From NCBI GenBank assembly GCA_037389465.1, contig JAZARR010000059.1, positions 1,284,501-1,348,500 of the forward strand: a stretch of DNA of 64,000 nucleotides, in the 5' to 3' direction. Position numbers and translations under genes: made by a program. The notes under the pieces are model-generated. The model made no database searches. It was given only the letters and a program-made list of their open reading frames with translations, and was not told where the DNA came from. Source of the DNA: Baylisascaris procyonis (taxonomy: Eukaryota > Nematoda > Chromadorea > Rhabditida > Ascarididae). The first letter of the stretch is position 1. Each line of letters opens with the position of its first letter. Below, one piece after another: positions 14,065-29,000 of this stretch.

Positions 14065-17000
14065 GTTGGTGTTTTTAATTTGTTGTGAAGTTCTGAGGCA
14101 TTTTTCTGGTAATAGTTGCTTAATTTTTTGCATAATAGTAAGAATTTTTGTGCTGATGTAATTTTCGTGTGGCTTTGAGCTTCGAAGTCCGTTCAACAGC
14201 TATAAGTAATTTCGACCAACAGAACATACAGTATTGCGGAGCACTGCCATGTGGCTGTCGGGCGGAATTTCATTTGGTGCCAGATTTGTGCAGAATTTTG
14301 TCCATCGCATGTGGGATACTCAATCTATCTCCCTTCTGTAGCATCCTTATTCACGAGCCACTTGTCCTTTGTTGTTTCAGCATTGACACATATGTGTTAC
14401 ACGAATACATTTTCGTCAAGTCTTACTGTAGCTCGGGATGGTGCATGTTTATTAAATTCCGAAGTGATACCTAATAGTTGAGACAGGTGTATGTGGAGTA
14501 CAACAAGGATCGCATTGCTGCAGTGATTAGTCAGTGAAATATGCGGTGGTGCCTTTTGTGACTGTTCCTTATTTTCTTCCAGGATCGCAAAAGTTATCAT
14601 GTTTGCGAATTCCAAATCGTTCCTGGACAAGGCCCAACTTCACCCCTAGTTGCCACGGTGATGTTGGGGCTTGAAAGTTCCGCAACTGAATGTTCAAAAT
14701 TGGTGCCTTAAGTAGAACGTTCTCCTGTGACACCCACGAATGAGAGCTGAAAATTGGAGGGGAAGCACAGTAGGGACTAAGATCTGTGCGGCTGTTTTGC
14801 TGGTCATTGTTTAACTTTAGTCACTGTTTGCTAAGGCGCGCTTAACGCTGTTGAACTTGTAGCTGTCGGACGATTGTAGCTATTGATTGGATTCAATGCA
14901 GAATACTGGTAATTTAATGTAAGCAAATAAAGGAGCCGATGAGTGCTTCAGCAATGAGTGATATTCTATGATAGGATTACGTTAGGTTTTTGAGCATCGT
15001 TTTACCACACGTGATGCCCACATGCGCCATCTGTGATTCGTTCTCTTAGCGACTCGCACCTGTTAACCAAACCTTCGCTTGTTCCTAATGCCGTAATTCG
15101 CTTGCTTCATCTTGCATATCTACGGAGTAAACTTTGCATCTCTTGCATAGAAGTATCGTTGGACCGAATCGAACGGGAAGTCAAAGCGATGACATAATGG
15201 CCACAGAACGTTAACAAGTTTTCATCGTGAATCACACCGTTACTTAGTTTGAAATTGTTTGCGTCAATAAATCACCTCTCCTGAAAAGTCTCATCCACTC
15301 TCATAGTTTTCATTTTTTGAATCGCATTTCAACGCTTCATACTAATACCTTCTCTTATGTTGCCTTTCATCACTTGTGCTTCTTGACGATCGTATGAACG
15401 CAAAGAAATAGTGACTAGTTGCTTTTAAGACAGTTTCACTGTTCCATTCATGTACTACGCTGATTCATGCTTTTCTAGAAGCTAATTTTAGTCTGTTCAG
15501 GTGTGGCCAATTTTGAATTGTTACATGCATGTACTATAGCTGATGTTTTACAGTATGGTACACTCTGCCGAAAACTATGCCTAACAAGGGGCGGCAGTTA
15601 GTTGGGGCCACATGGTTATTTTGGAGCTATCGCTTGAAAGAATTTTAGATTTTATTGAGAAAGCTTCAAATTGCACAATTCTGGATTAGTTCACATTAAT
15701 ATGAAAGAAATTTTCACTTTACATTTCCATAATTACACCTATTTTTATGCTTGAGGATGGTGTTTAATTCTGTCTTCCTTTTTATTGCCAATATAAATCT
15801 TAAACTTGGACTGCACAATGGTCGATTGCTTAGCGGAACTGATTGACGTGATAAGACAGATGTGATGTTAGATAGGCGCTTCCTTGGGGAAGTCTCATGA
15901 AACATCGTTGTACTTCTTAATGGACCTGGACTAATCATGTGGATACGCTCAACTATGAATACACATAACTTTCTGCAGTGAAGGGGCGATCAATCAGAGA
16001 AATGCGAAAAAAGGTTGTTTGCTTTCAGTTTTTTTTTAAGAGAGCGACAACTCGAGCAATCTGCTATGCCTTGTGTAGTGAATATGGCGTTGCAACTCAC
16101 AGTGAATTAATTGCCCTCGAATTTTTACGTTATAGATGATTTCTTCACACATATTCTCAATAATCTATTTGTGATTGCACGACTCAAAGGAGCGTTATCT
16201 GAAGGTTTTCATTCTCAAAACTTGGAAGGTTGAAGTCACAAAGTTAAAATGAAATCGAACTCATAGAATTGGAATGAAATTAGACTCACAAAATGAACTA
16301 AAATTGAATTCACACATTTGTGTGTTGTCATATCTGTCATGCAGAGCGAAAATAACAGAAAAATGATCAAAATCTTTCTTATCTTATCATTGCTCTATAT
16401 GGCTGATTGTTTGCATTTTTATACAGACACCTCTTTATATCTCTAGCGCATTCGTTATCTAACTGATACAAATATCTTTTTTAGTTACGATCATAAGAAA
16501 TTTGCCAGAAAAGTTCGCATTATAACTCGACTAGAAGCGGTCGCTGAATTATTTAGGATCGAAAAAAAAACCTTCGCTATTTTGGTGCTGCTAGCATTTT
16601 TTTGCGTTCCATAAACGGCGTCATGTGTCTTCTGATTTGAAAAATGATGAGCAGTTGCGCATCGTAACTGAATCAATATTTGTAAATGAAATATATTTGT
16701 ATCATGAATAGGTACTATACTTGTTAGCGGTAAGGGAGGATTTTATCCTCCGAAATGGCTTCGAAAACACTTCTGGTTGAGTTACATAAGTTGGAAGAGC
16801 TGAAATTTTTCAATCACCACGCCAAAATTTTTTTGTAATGGTACCCACCATCTTTCCTCGATGCGTAAAATTTTGCACTCCTTCGATATGGTCGCAACTA
16901 CGCCATTATCCATTCTGATTTCTGTGAAGCCTTTTGCGGGGTCACATTGCCGTAGAGGAGAAAATATATAACAATATCGGCAAGAAATCTCCAAATGTAG

Positions 17001-20000
17001 TTTAAGTCCTTGATGATACTACAATCTCTTTTCGCAAAGAGAAGGGTTGTCGTTGGCTATAATAATTCCCACTCAGACATCCGATCAGCAGATCGTCGAA
17101 TGCTCATTCATATCGACACATACGCTATCCATTGTCCTCTGTTTGATTCGGTACAGTGGTTCATCACAGTCTGCAGACAACCATCGAATGCGGACTTTCT
17201 GTCATCCATCTCATTCCCAATTAGAGGCACTCGGTTCATCGTTATCTTATTTGCTCTGCCATTTGGCTCGTTTAAAAATTTGGTAGGTCAAGCTGTAAGG
17301 GTTTTGGGACCTACTTTGCCCCTCCATCCTTGATTTGTCCCTGAAGGATTCTCGAATTCCTTCTCTTTCGAGGCTCAATCATATGCTGTGTAATCGGGCA
17401 ACAAAACGACAGGTGAACGTTTTTAATAAGCCTAAATAAAATCAACTGTAGTAAGGCTGACGAGATAACATTGCGCCTGCATAGACGTCGCTCCGACAGA
17501 ACCTTGGCACCAATGGCGCCACCTCTGAGCCAACGAACACCGGGCGATCCTCACGCCCGAGCCAATTCGAAGCCCCACTGTGCACTGATACGGTCAGAAT
17601 TGGCCCTCGTAAGAACAAGACCTTACGTAGACAACTAGTAGCACACTGATGTCCTGTAGGCAAAGAGGCTTTCCTTTTAAACGCATAGTCCCTTGTCTCA
17701 AGGCATTTGTGGAGAATCTGTTCTGTGTTATGGTCGTCGCTTCTCTGCTTCGCCTGGAAGCAGTTGAACTACAATTTATTCATCACCCCTTACACAACCG
17801 CTACTAATATCTCGCTCTGTAAATAGCTATACCAATATTTATGTAACTGAATGTGGTGATTATTACCAAAGTATAATAAATGACGCCACATTCTATATAT
17901 GATTCTGAACATCCGTCACAGTCATAGGAAAACATGTGCGTAGGATGCAACTAGAAACTTTCTTTGCTGTGGGCAAATTTCTTGACAGTAAGTTTCGGAC
18001 TGAACGACCTTGTTGAGAAGTTCAAGAGCCGGCTTTTCGCTGTGCAGTCCTTGCAAGATGAATGTTGCAATTTTTCTTCACCTGAGCATATCTAAGCTTA
18101 TTTGGATGTATTTATTACACACTTGGAAGTGTAACGTTACCAGTGAAATATTTCATTGTTTTTAAATCTCCAGAGAACATTTCAGGCGCAAGTATAGTGA
18201 AGCTGATGATATGCCGTTTCCATATTCTTCAACGGAATTTCTGGGTTTCTATATTTCGCTGTATTTCTAAAGAAGCCCAAAATACTGCTGCGTGGTTCCT
18301 GCACTGTACACCAGTTTCTTATATTTGGAATGTGCCTGGGCCCTACATAAATCTCACTTCATAATTGCAGCCCCTCCACCCCAACTGACCTTGGTCGTCC
18401 TCGCATACCGCATCGGTGAACAAATTCGCACTCCACTCACTCATCCCTTTCTTTGGACATCTGAAGAGGCGGTAATCTGGCGTTGGCATTTTGCGTCGTG
18501 AATGTTTTTTTTTTTTTTTGCGCACGTAACGTCTCGCTTTGTATAGCAGAGAATGGGAAGAATATCGACAGCGGTAAAGGTAGGTGACAGGAGAGCGCAT
18601 ATATTCACTGAGAGCGTGTCTTCCGGACATCTTGGGCCTTGGGAAACGTAACACTTTTCTCTTCCTTCCTTAAAAGGCGAATGAAAGCAGGTCTCTTGAG
18701 GACGGCGTGTAGGAAGCGAGGTATATGAATTACCTGTAAGTATGCTGTTACTCGTCTCTTTCTACGGCTGTCACAGCTTATTAATACTGCAGGTAGCGCT
18801 CGTAGTAAACCTTATCACTTCTGGCGCTACTTTCCCTCCATTACTAATTCTGCTTGCCCGCCGTTACCAGTACCTATTATTACTGTTATTGTCATTTACT
18901 GAGTGCTGCTACCATCGCTGCAACTTATCAGTAAACTGGCTGCTACTCGTTACTGCCAGCATTCCTTCCCATTGCTGCTAGCTGTAAATACAGGAAAGTA
19001 ATGTGGTCTTTCTTCATTAATTGCTTTGTTAAATGTGAAGCCCCTCAAATTGGGTGCTCGCTATCCTTGTTTATGCATTTCTACTTAATAAATAAACGAA
19101 TACGAGGAAGACCGACGCTCTCATTCTGCCTACGTATCTGCGTATTTCATTCTAGAGGTCCATTGTACCGGTCACTATGAAATTTAAGACCGGCCTCCCA
19201 GGGTTCGATTCCAAAAATCCAACTCGCGCCTCGTCATTCCACTCTTTCTTGACTCCTTTTCCCAACGTAATTTAACTTACCTGAATTCTAGCCATGACAG
19301 GGATGAGCATTCTTGCCAGGAAATGCATAGCACCAAAGTTATCGTTGCTACAACACCTCCGAAAAGGATCACCGAGCTGGGGGGGGGGTGCCTTTTTCCA
19401 ACCATTAGAAGTGTTCATCTTCTCATGAAATTTCGTGAGTGCAAGTTTGAAGCACAGACATGCCGAAAATGAAATTCTTCGGAAAAGTTTGCAAATATTT
19501 TTGGCGTTCTCAAACGTGCTCTTGTATCTTTACAGTAGAAGTGGTTCTAAGTGTCATTTTTGTACCTACTGAAGTAGAAGTGGTTCTAAGTGTCATTTTT
19601 GTACCTACTGAAGCAATGTCCAAAGAAAACATATTCTACTGTGACGTGTGTTTACCCATTCAGCAGTCTGTAGTTTGGTCAATTATTGTCGCTAATTTCA
19701 AAAAAATTGCTTGCCATGCGCTTAGCGGTCGCATTAATGCTGTCGTTTCAGCATTTGTACTCTTTTTTTTGCTACGTTTCGGAGAGAGCAAATGTAATTT
19801 TTATGTTAATCTCAAGTGGGTTAGTTATTCTCAAAGGAATTGTTGAGAGTATCACTGTGGTTATTGTTCATAAAACAATTTGGCTAATTTAAACAGTCCA
19901 TTGGATTATTAGTGATGGATACAAAATTGTGTTGGTCCATTGATATTGTTTGTTCAAAGATGATGTGTACTTTATAGCCGTTACTGCCTTGCAATCAAAC

Positions 20001-23000
20001 ACAATGGGATTGTATATGGGGCAATGAAATGCATTTGCTTATATATTGCCAGCAATCTAGTGACGTTTCGTTTGCTTTACATTTGTGCTGTGATTTGTGC
20101 GCGATAGTAGTGAAGCAGCCTCCTCGAACTCGCAGAGTGTGTGCTAACGACACACTCTGTGAGAGCATATGCGTATCGTTTCTTTCTATTCACATAATCC
20201 CATTCGTTCGCTTCTTAGCGTTTGCTGGAGCATAAAATGTGTTGATGTGAAGCATATATAACACTCGCTAACAAATTTCAATGAAATCACAGTTTTTGCT
20301 GCTCATTTCGAATGAAGTTTTCGATATCCTAAATTCCATTCGTATCCTGTACCCACATTTGATCCTAGAAAGAAAATGCACAAATGAGGATGCATCAGCA
20401 GTGTCTATAGACCACTCGATTGAAGCGACTTTGCTCCCTCTTCCTTTCCCTTTCCCCTAGGTCATCCTTCTCCGTGTCACTGTTTCTCCAAAGCGTCAGA
20501 CGTTGAGCAACGGAAGTGGTTGATGAGTGGAATGAAACGCGAGCATCGACAAAGTATAATGCAGTCTCCCTCTATTATTACATATATATAAGAGATTATG
20601 AGCGATATATGGTGCTCGCAAGGAAGAACTGACTACTCGGGTGAGTGTAGGTAGCGTTAACTTTGAATATTTTCACTTTTGCTCGTAGACATCCACTTCT
20701 CCTCTCAGTTGGCATTTTTGGAATGCGGATCCCTTCACATTGTTTCTTTAATTTTAAACGCCCGCATCCTGATTGAAATATTGGTTGTTCTTCAGTCAAA
20801 TCAGCGTTCTGCCCAAATGAAAAGAGTTGAGGGGGAGGAGAGAGGGTGCCTAAATCCTCCGTTGTATAATCCTAACCTTGAAAGGTCTTGAACGAACACA
20901 GTAAAGACTAGAAATAATGAAAAGAGAATATCACGCTGCGATAATATTCAATAAAATTGAGGAACCTTGTTTAAGAACATAAATTTCAAAGATTTCTACA
21001 TCGGCGGTATTTCATTCATCAGTTCGAATTGTTTCAGATCATAAGGGATGTGGAGGGGGGGGGGGGATGGGGATAGGCAGCGTATCGTCGCAACATGTAC
21101 CTCTCTCTATCACCTTAGTCTGCGCGACGACAGCGAAATTTCTTAATAAAGTCCATATAACTAAGGGAAATATCGCCACCTCTTGCCGAAAACACCTGAA
21201 GCGGGGAAGTTGATTGTGCATGCCAGTGCCTACTTACTCTAGGATGCAACAAACTTCGGCTAAGCCTGCAGTGGCGTTACGTTCTATATGAACGGACTTA
21301 TGGTGTACTGGTGAGGTGATCGGCGGTTGATACGGAGTAGTTGTACCCTGTTCCATGGGTTGTGTGCATTCCTGTCCATCGCGAACCTGTTCCCATTGCT
21401 CGTTCTGAAAAAGTAGACAGGGAAGTATGGCACAGATCCTCACCTTATGTTTACCGATCCTCACGTTGGTCGCAGAGCCGTGGCACGTAGCCACCATAGT
21501 CGTTCGTGCCGTGTGCTCCTGAAAACTGAAATGCAAAATGTTCTTGAGTACGGTCTAACTGTTTCTCTAACTGGTATATTTGATCCTGCATAGCATCGTT
21601 CTTGCTGTGCATCAAAATTATTTTTCCCTCCAACTCTGTGCTCTTCTCTAGAAGATAGCATTTCTATTTACGTAAGAGTGGACATTCCTGTCCCAGATCG
21701 AGGATGGATCTGGAGTGCGTCACCATTAATGAAAACGTAAAGTGCATCAATATTTTCGTGTCTTCTGATTGTTGCAAGTCCTGCACTCTATCTGTGACAA
21801 GCTATCCTCACGTTCTTTAAGATTTGAGGCATTATTGCATAGCGTTACTGCGTCATGGTTCAGAGCAGTTACCTGTTCTCGGGCTTTTATGGATGAGCGT
21901 CAGTCATCTCTATCTCCACTTGATCATCCCAGGCAGATGCCATGTCGCAATCTGCCAAGAGGAGCAGTCAGTGAATTCGAACGAAGCCGTGATTTACGTA
22001 AATCACGATAAAATCAGCGGTTACGCAACCTGCAGTGGGCTCAAAGCCACTAATTAACGTTCTGGACTCCTAGCTCAGAGTGCCCAATATCTGACCACTC
22101 TGCATCGAAGCAGCTGAGCTTTCGTCCAAGGAGATGCGGTCCCTACTTTGGTCCTCTACCCTTAATTTGTCCTTGAAGGATTCACAAATCCCTTCTCTTT
22201 CGAGGCTCGATTAGATGCTGTCTAATTTGACAACAAGACAAGAGGTTAAGGTTTATTTTAATGTCTTCAAAAATCAACAGTAGTAACGGTAAAGAAGATA
22301 ACACGACGACAGGAGGGGGTGGGGGGGGAGGCGGGAGGGGTCGTCGCTCCAACAGAGCCTTGGCATGAATAGTGCCACCTTCACACCAATCAGCACAGAT
22401 CAGTCGTCACGCCCGACCCACTTCGCGGCTCGGCTGCGAACCGATGAGGTACAAACCGGCCCCAGCTTAGACGACACCTAACGTAGATGGATAGAAGCAC
22501 ACTGATTCATGTAAACAAATACGCTCTCCTTTTATATGCGTCGACCCTTGCCTCAGGGCATCTGCAGAGAGTTTGCTGTGTCTTACGGTCATCGTTTCTC
22601 TGCTCTGCCAGACGGCAGTCGATCTACAAATTATTTTTCATCCCTTACATCAGGACGCATTCTGACTGAGCCCCTAATACCACTTCACTTGTCCATCGTT
22701 TGCTGCTAGTGGTTGTGAGGGTAACACTGTTCGATTTTCAACGAAAAACATCATACATCCAAAAAGCTTCAGGACAACGTTGCGAAGTTTCCGGGCTATA
22801 ACAGTCTCGTGCAATAACGCTCATTTATGCGTAACAAAAGAGACCGAAAAGCACTCAGTATTACTTTATAACTTTGAAAAAAATTTCCGAGCTAGCTGAA
22901 CGTTCAGTAGAATCTTAGGAGAGATTCTTGTTTGATTTGCTGGGGGAAGGGGGGGGAGAACTTTAAAAAAGATCCCAACAATCTTTGGAGGCAACAGCAA

Positions 23001-26000
23001 AATACATAACGTCGTACATATGCATAATCATTTCACTGAGTATGGCGATTGGAGATAAGGTTGATCGGGAAGAGAGGGAGTGATATTTTTGTCTTGAAAG
23101 ATTTGTATTGAAGAGGGGAGGGTGGGGGGGGGGGGGGTTGTGGAGGCAGTACGCTTTTTCTTGATACGAATATTTCTTGGGATACATTTGTAGAAACGAT
23201 TTCGGATTTATGAGTCAAGAAGTGAAAGCGGATGTGAATGTGTGTTGAAAGTCAGTGAAGGCTGATGCACTAGGCGACACATAGCGCACCGCGTTCCAAT
23301 CGATTCGCACTTCATAACGCTTATCGGTCGATCAATCAATGTGGTGTCGTTCACGCTGTTCTCTTCAGCTATTCGGGTTACGCTAACAGTTCTAATTTTG
23401 TAATGTAACAGTGACGCTCTATAGATATTTAAAATCGTATAACAGAAATATTGTGAAAAATCTGAGATGTACTTTCTCGATTTTAAAACGCATTTATTTC
23501 CTGGTAATTCACGCAGAACGTTCTTCTCATGCCCGTCTGCAAATTTGCTTTATGAAGGATCGCGTCTGTGCGTATGTATGTATGTATGTGTCTGTATGTT
23601 CGATAGTATGTTGCCGAGAGGCAGTGAAGCTAAGTGGATATTCGGTCAGTGTAACGTGCACCATATGGCGATCTCGTACGCAATATTTCACATCTATGAA
23701 TCAACTTTCGAAGAAATCCTAAACACTAAAAGTTGGCACTCATTTCGCATCGACATTGCTTGCAAAAACGCATATGCGCCAGCTGCTTTGGCACATATCT
23801 CCGTCTATATTGTTTACATTTCGAAAAAACCAACAAATTAATGCTCCACAAATCAGTTTTTACTTCATCAGTTCCACGATCTTGGCATCTTTGAGAAATT
23901 TTATAACTCGATGAGTTTACTTATCAAAATCTTGTACACATTCAAGTTTACTATGTACTTTGTGGATTGTTTCATTTTAGAAATTGAAAATCGGTGGAGA
24001 ATTTCGAAATCAAAATTGAAACTTTTTCAACATTTTCTATTGCCTCGTATTGAAACAAACTCATCGAGTTAATATTCCCATACTATTTTTTTCTGATCGT
24101 TATTTCGGTGCATATATCAAATTATAGATTACAAAAATTATTTCTTTGAAAGATTCATGAATGCGAGTGTGATCATCTACGGGGGGGGGGGGGGGGCACC
24201 TTACTAGCCCAACTGCGTCAGTGCCAGTGAGTGCTACAATGCACTGTTCGCCACATAAAAATTATTCCATCATTTATCTGCAGTTCTTAAACAGTTTCAG
24301 TTTTTTCCTGAATCGATCAAATTGCATATCCCTATTGCCGTACTAGCAAAATTTGCATGATTGTTAAATGATTTGAGAGCCTCTGAAGTGATTACGATTT
24401 ACTCTCATTCGACTTCAGCTAAAAAATCACATTTGAATGCATTATTTATCCGTCCAACCAAGTAAGTCGCGCATTTTTCCATAGACGTGTGTGTGATTAA
24501 TTTCACGTATTGACTAGATTCCAAATGTGTGTAATTGACTAGATTTCACGTATTCGATATTTCTTTCCGTTGTCTCCATAATGGGTTAAGAAAATACGTT
24601 TGGAAGTTCAACACGAACTTTTATTTTATGACAGATCCTCCTCATTAATGGCGAAGCGTTGGTTCCTAACCGAGAGGAAATCAAACTCTACAGGTGGCAT
24701 TAGTGGCAACAGAAGACGAGAAACAAGATAGAGATTATTTTGTATAATTTTATGTTTTCAATGATAATGCTCCATGTGGCTAACACTAGCATATTTCCAT
24801 TTTCCCGTTCACGTATGAGTAACTGCTCTCTTCGTGCATACCTTGATGAACTGTCTGCCGGTTAGCAGCTAGCCGGCAGTTGCGTCTGATGTCTTTGCAA
24901 AGTTTGCCGTGCTATTTGATTCGTAATCTATGAAGCGCGATCTGCTACAAATATGCCTCTCCTAATAAATAAGCAATTCGAGTCATTCCATTCATTGACC
25001 TATGGTCATATTAGTACTTTACTACTGGTCAGTATTTTCCTCACTTCTCGCATATTAACTTCTCAGTTATTTCTCTCATACTACTCCCAACATTTGATGA
25101 TTGGTAACATTGGAAGACGAAAAACTCTCAGAGCGGGCAGACCGGAGCCTACTTTTTTACCCAACACAAATCTGAGGTCTTTGCGAAGACTTAGCATCGA
25201 GCGTTAGAACGAAAATAGGTAACAACGTTCAGTTACAATTAGCCGGCCACTTTTTACTTCTCAGGGCCGCCCAGTCTTTCAATAATTGGCTCAGTAAAAG
25301 ATGGAAGGATGCCACAGTGTTCTATCTATGAACTAGGCTGGGATTTGCATGAGATCTAGTCCTGCTTCCAGCATTTACCAAATGAGTTTTAGAATTCATT
25401 TTATCCTCCGAGGGATAATATCCAATAGAGAAAAATATTTACAGCTGGGAACTTTCATTTGCTTAGCAATGCGTTATACGCGATCGAATTGATTATATTT
25501 TTGGGTCCTGCAAGTATATCGTCCTTTGCTTCTTTAATATCTTCTTTAGGTATAAACCGATTGTGCTAATGGGCGAATAAAATTTTCGATAATGCTTCGC
25601 TTTCCGTTTTCTTGGATGGTTTGTGCTGCTTCAACACGATGTCGTTTTGGGAGCAGTACCATTTTCAAAGTTTAGTGGTTCCTTTCTAGGACGGAATTGC
25701 TGACTAGGAAATTCCTTAGTTGTTCAGCTGCAACTTGTGAAACTTGATCAGCCGAATCTATTCGGCTGCCCCATTTTCCATCCGCTGGTTGACTGTGTGA
25801 TGGGTGACGGTTGGCCGATAGGCATAAATTACATCGTGCAGTGGCTTGACCATCTACCGGTCGATGATCAAAAGTTAGTGGTAAAGAATAGAGTGGTGAA
25901 ACGGGTTCGGCCGATTGATTCAGTTCAAAGAAAGGACGGTGGCGATGGCAATTGATGAAATGGAATCCCCCTATGGAAACCTTTTGACTTTAATCTTGCA

Positions 26001-29000
26001 AGATGAGTTTAATTGTACAGTTTCATAGAAATTCTACGATGCGAGATGATGATCATTAGCGATAGGATGACGACGAAAAGATATAACTTTGTTTTCCTAT
26101 GCGTTTGAGTGATGTTACACTCTTTTTTGCGTCGTTTATTGAACAGTTGTGCCAGATTGCTGTCAAAGGACACAAGATCACACATTAAGTGGGAACACAC
26201 TCGTCGACTTGCCTATCGCCAACATGTGCAAACTTTTGCGAGTGTTATTTTTCTTTTTTTGCACACATTTCCGTTCATTATTCATTTTTAAAACAAGTTT
26301 ACACCCACTGCAATGCAGTTATGTTGTATATTTAAGCGACGATCTGTATATGGTACAAGCTTTGTTATTGCAACACTTTCACTGTTATATTACTCTCGGT
26401 GGAGTGCGTTGTAAGTGCTGAATACTGTTTGTGGTATGAGCGAATATGCTTATACTATAATTAACAGTAATATGTTACTGAATGTAAGTTAAAATTGCTT
26501 GGCAGTTTTTTGACAACAATTCTGAAAAAGGAGCACAATGTTGAAAAATGTAACGTTAAAAACTATAAGCGATTACATGTCATTTTTAGAGTAAGTTTTC
26601 GTAGTTAATACTTTCTCGTAGTTAACACAGGTTCGGCATGAAACTAACTTAGCTTGAAAATTACCAAGAGGTGCTTCTCAGAGAAGCCAGTAACACCTTG
26701 AGAGCAACAGGCTTGTTAAGTATATCCAACTATTGACGCCGCTCGTGGTTAAAGTAGAAGATTTGAAGCCGCTGAGGATGACTAACGTTTTAGCGTGCGT
26801 TCGGTGCTTTTTTCGAGATGAATCCATCGTTCTTACATGACTCCTCCCATAATTGTGGGGTGGGTTTGAGAAGTTGTCACCACTCACTTTTCATAGTCTT
26901 CTCTTAGTGGATTTCCTTACATTCATAAATCAACAATTAATCACAAATCGTACATATATTGTGCTATGCAAATAAACAGTATGGACATTTCAGTAAAAAT
27001 GCATGGTTTGTTTGAAAAAGAATGTTTGGCCATTTTCTTATAACGTGGGAAGCCCTTCATTCGAGAAAATATGCCTTTTTTGCAAAATTTCAGTGAAGGG
27101 GCTTCTATTAAAAAGAACCCTTTGTTTTTTGGAATCCTTAAAAGGATTTTTCAGTAATAGGAAAAAAGTGTTTTACTTTTATTTTCTTCACCATCAAGTA
27201 GTGGTGGGCAAATCCGCCGCATTTCATAGGCCACAAATTCTGGAGGAAAAGTAAATAGTTGTACTGTTAAATGAGCAGTCGTTTCTTAATAACTTTTCAC
27301 GGCTGTTGTGATGCAGTTGTCTGCAGGCGATGGCTTTTCGGGCCACTTCTGTTAAACTTAACAAAAATTGAAGCAAGAAATTCTCGGAAGAGAATATTCA
27401 CGCAAGTGACGAAGCGTGCCAGCGGAAGGTGGGTGGGGGAAGGAGGATAGAGGAATTCGACACGATATTCCAGTCCACAACATCCCTAGTTGGCTTAAAA
27501 AGGCAAAAACAATGACCAAACGGCTAGTAGTGTCTTCTCATGAAACCGATTCATTTTTGGTTCTCCTCCGAGCGATTGAACGTAAGAGTTTGCACCTTTA
27601 AGTAGCAGGATCAGCTGAAATGAGACAGGTAATATGCGATCATTTTGTGGCAAAAATTATATCCTCTAAATTCATCACTGCGGCTGATGTGGCTTGTGTG
27701 TTGAAAGTAAAGGATGGATTGCTGTTGCCTCTTCTTCATCAGTGAGTCTTCTAAAATAGAAGATTGCCAACGGAAGACCTTTTTCCAAAATTTTGCGGAA
27801 AATAGAAGACTCTGTTAGCAATAATTGTTTCGGGAGGAGGACCCTTGCTGATTAAAAACTGACCGATTAAAAATTCAGAGAAATGCAAAGTTGCTTACGA
27901 ATAGAAGACCTCTCAATAGTGATCGGATGTTTCTGCCGATGAAATTCAGATGCGCAACGATAGAGATATGGTAGCTCACTTGACGTCGCAGCACCTTGTA
28001 GGCCCATCAGAAATTAAGCTCTATTCAAGGCTTTATCTATTGTGAGGACTTTTTTTTGAGTAAGAGCCATCTCGAAAGTCAAGAGATATAGAAGACCATG
28101 ACCTTCGGTTGTTGGCTAAATGCAGTGTATGTGAGCACTGAAGATTGGGTAAGGGCGTCTGGCACCTCCCTGACCGAAGGCGAGAGATTTTCTGAGGAAG
28201 CAACTCCTGAGAAGCCTTTGAATAGGGTGCCTTCCCGATGCAGATGCAATATGACATTTCTATGTGCTCATTTAAGTATTTGCGAACGTAGATTATGACG
28301 ACGCCATGTCTGCACATACGTATGTGTATCTACATTTGCCCACCCAGCGGCTTTCAGATAACGAACCACAACAGATATGGCTATGGAATTAGGCAGATAT
28401 AATGTGCACCATTGATTGCCTTCTCGTCTCGGCTTTTTTTTGTAATTCATCATTTCATGCATAAGTTGTTGACACTTAACGATGCTATCAGACTGTAAAC
28501 TACGTCTGTTTCACGGCCAGCCAGGAGTAAACTAAGGGTGAGTCTGGTTGCTGAGAGCTCGTTCAGTCATTTACAGAAAACTGGGTGAATGCCGAATGAT
28601 ATTCTTCAAATTCATAGATTGACGTGGCAGTTGTGTCAGGGTCCGTCTTTCCAATTTCCATTTATAGGTAAGTGGTTGGTTTCGCATGATCGAACAACCG
28701 AATGAGCAGCGATTTGCCTTGGATTTTGTGGGGTATTCGCGTTTAGGTGGCATGATAATTATAAGGTTGACGTGACAGGCGAAATTTTAACAATTCGTTC
28801 GAGTGATTCACGTGACGATCAAATGGGCGACTCGACCGAGTGAGTGATAGTTAAACATGCATATAAGCACACCGACGGACGCATAAACTTTCTTTGCGCG
28901 TACGTTACAGTGGTCAGTTGGCATCCAGGATTCAGTTTCACATGAAAGTGGCGAAAAATCCTCATAGAGCTCAGGAACAGCATGCCAGATTAATATAGAG

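Noticed and set aside
19143..19212. Perfect B-box (GGTTCGATTCC) suggesting a tRNA or tRNA-derived SINE
   Set aside because: No A-box, acceptor stem or pairing T-stem could be found around it.
27619..27745. Short plus-strand ORF with ISSKFITAADVACVL, recalling MA3-type helical repeats
   Set aside because: Only one helix-like stretch resembles the domain and the frame stops at once; no splice sites support an exon.
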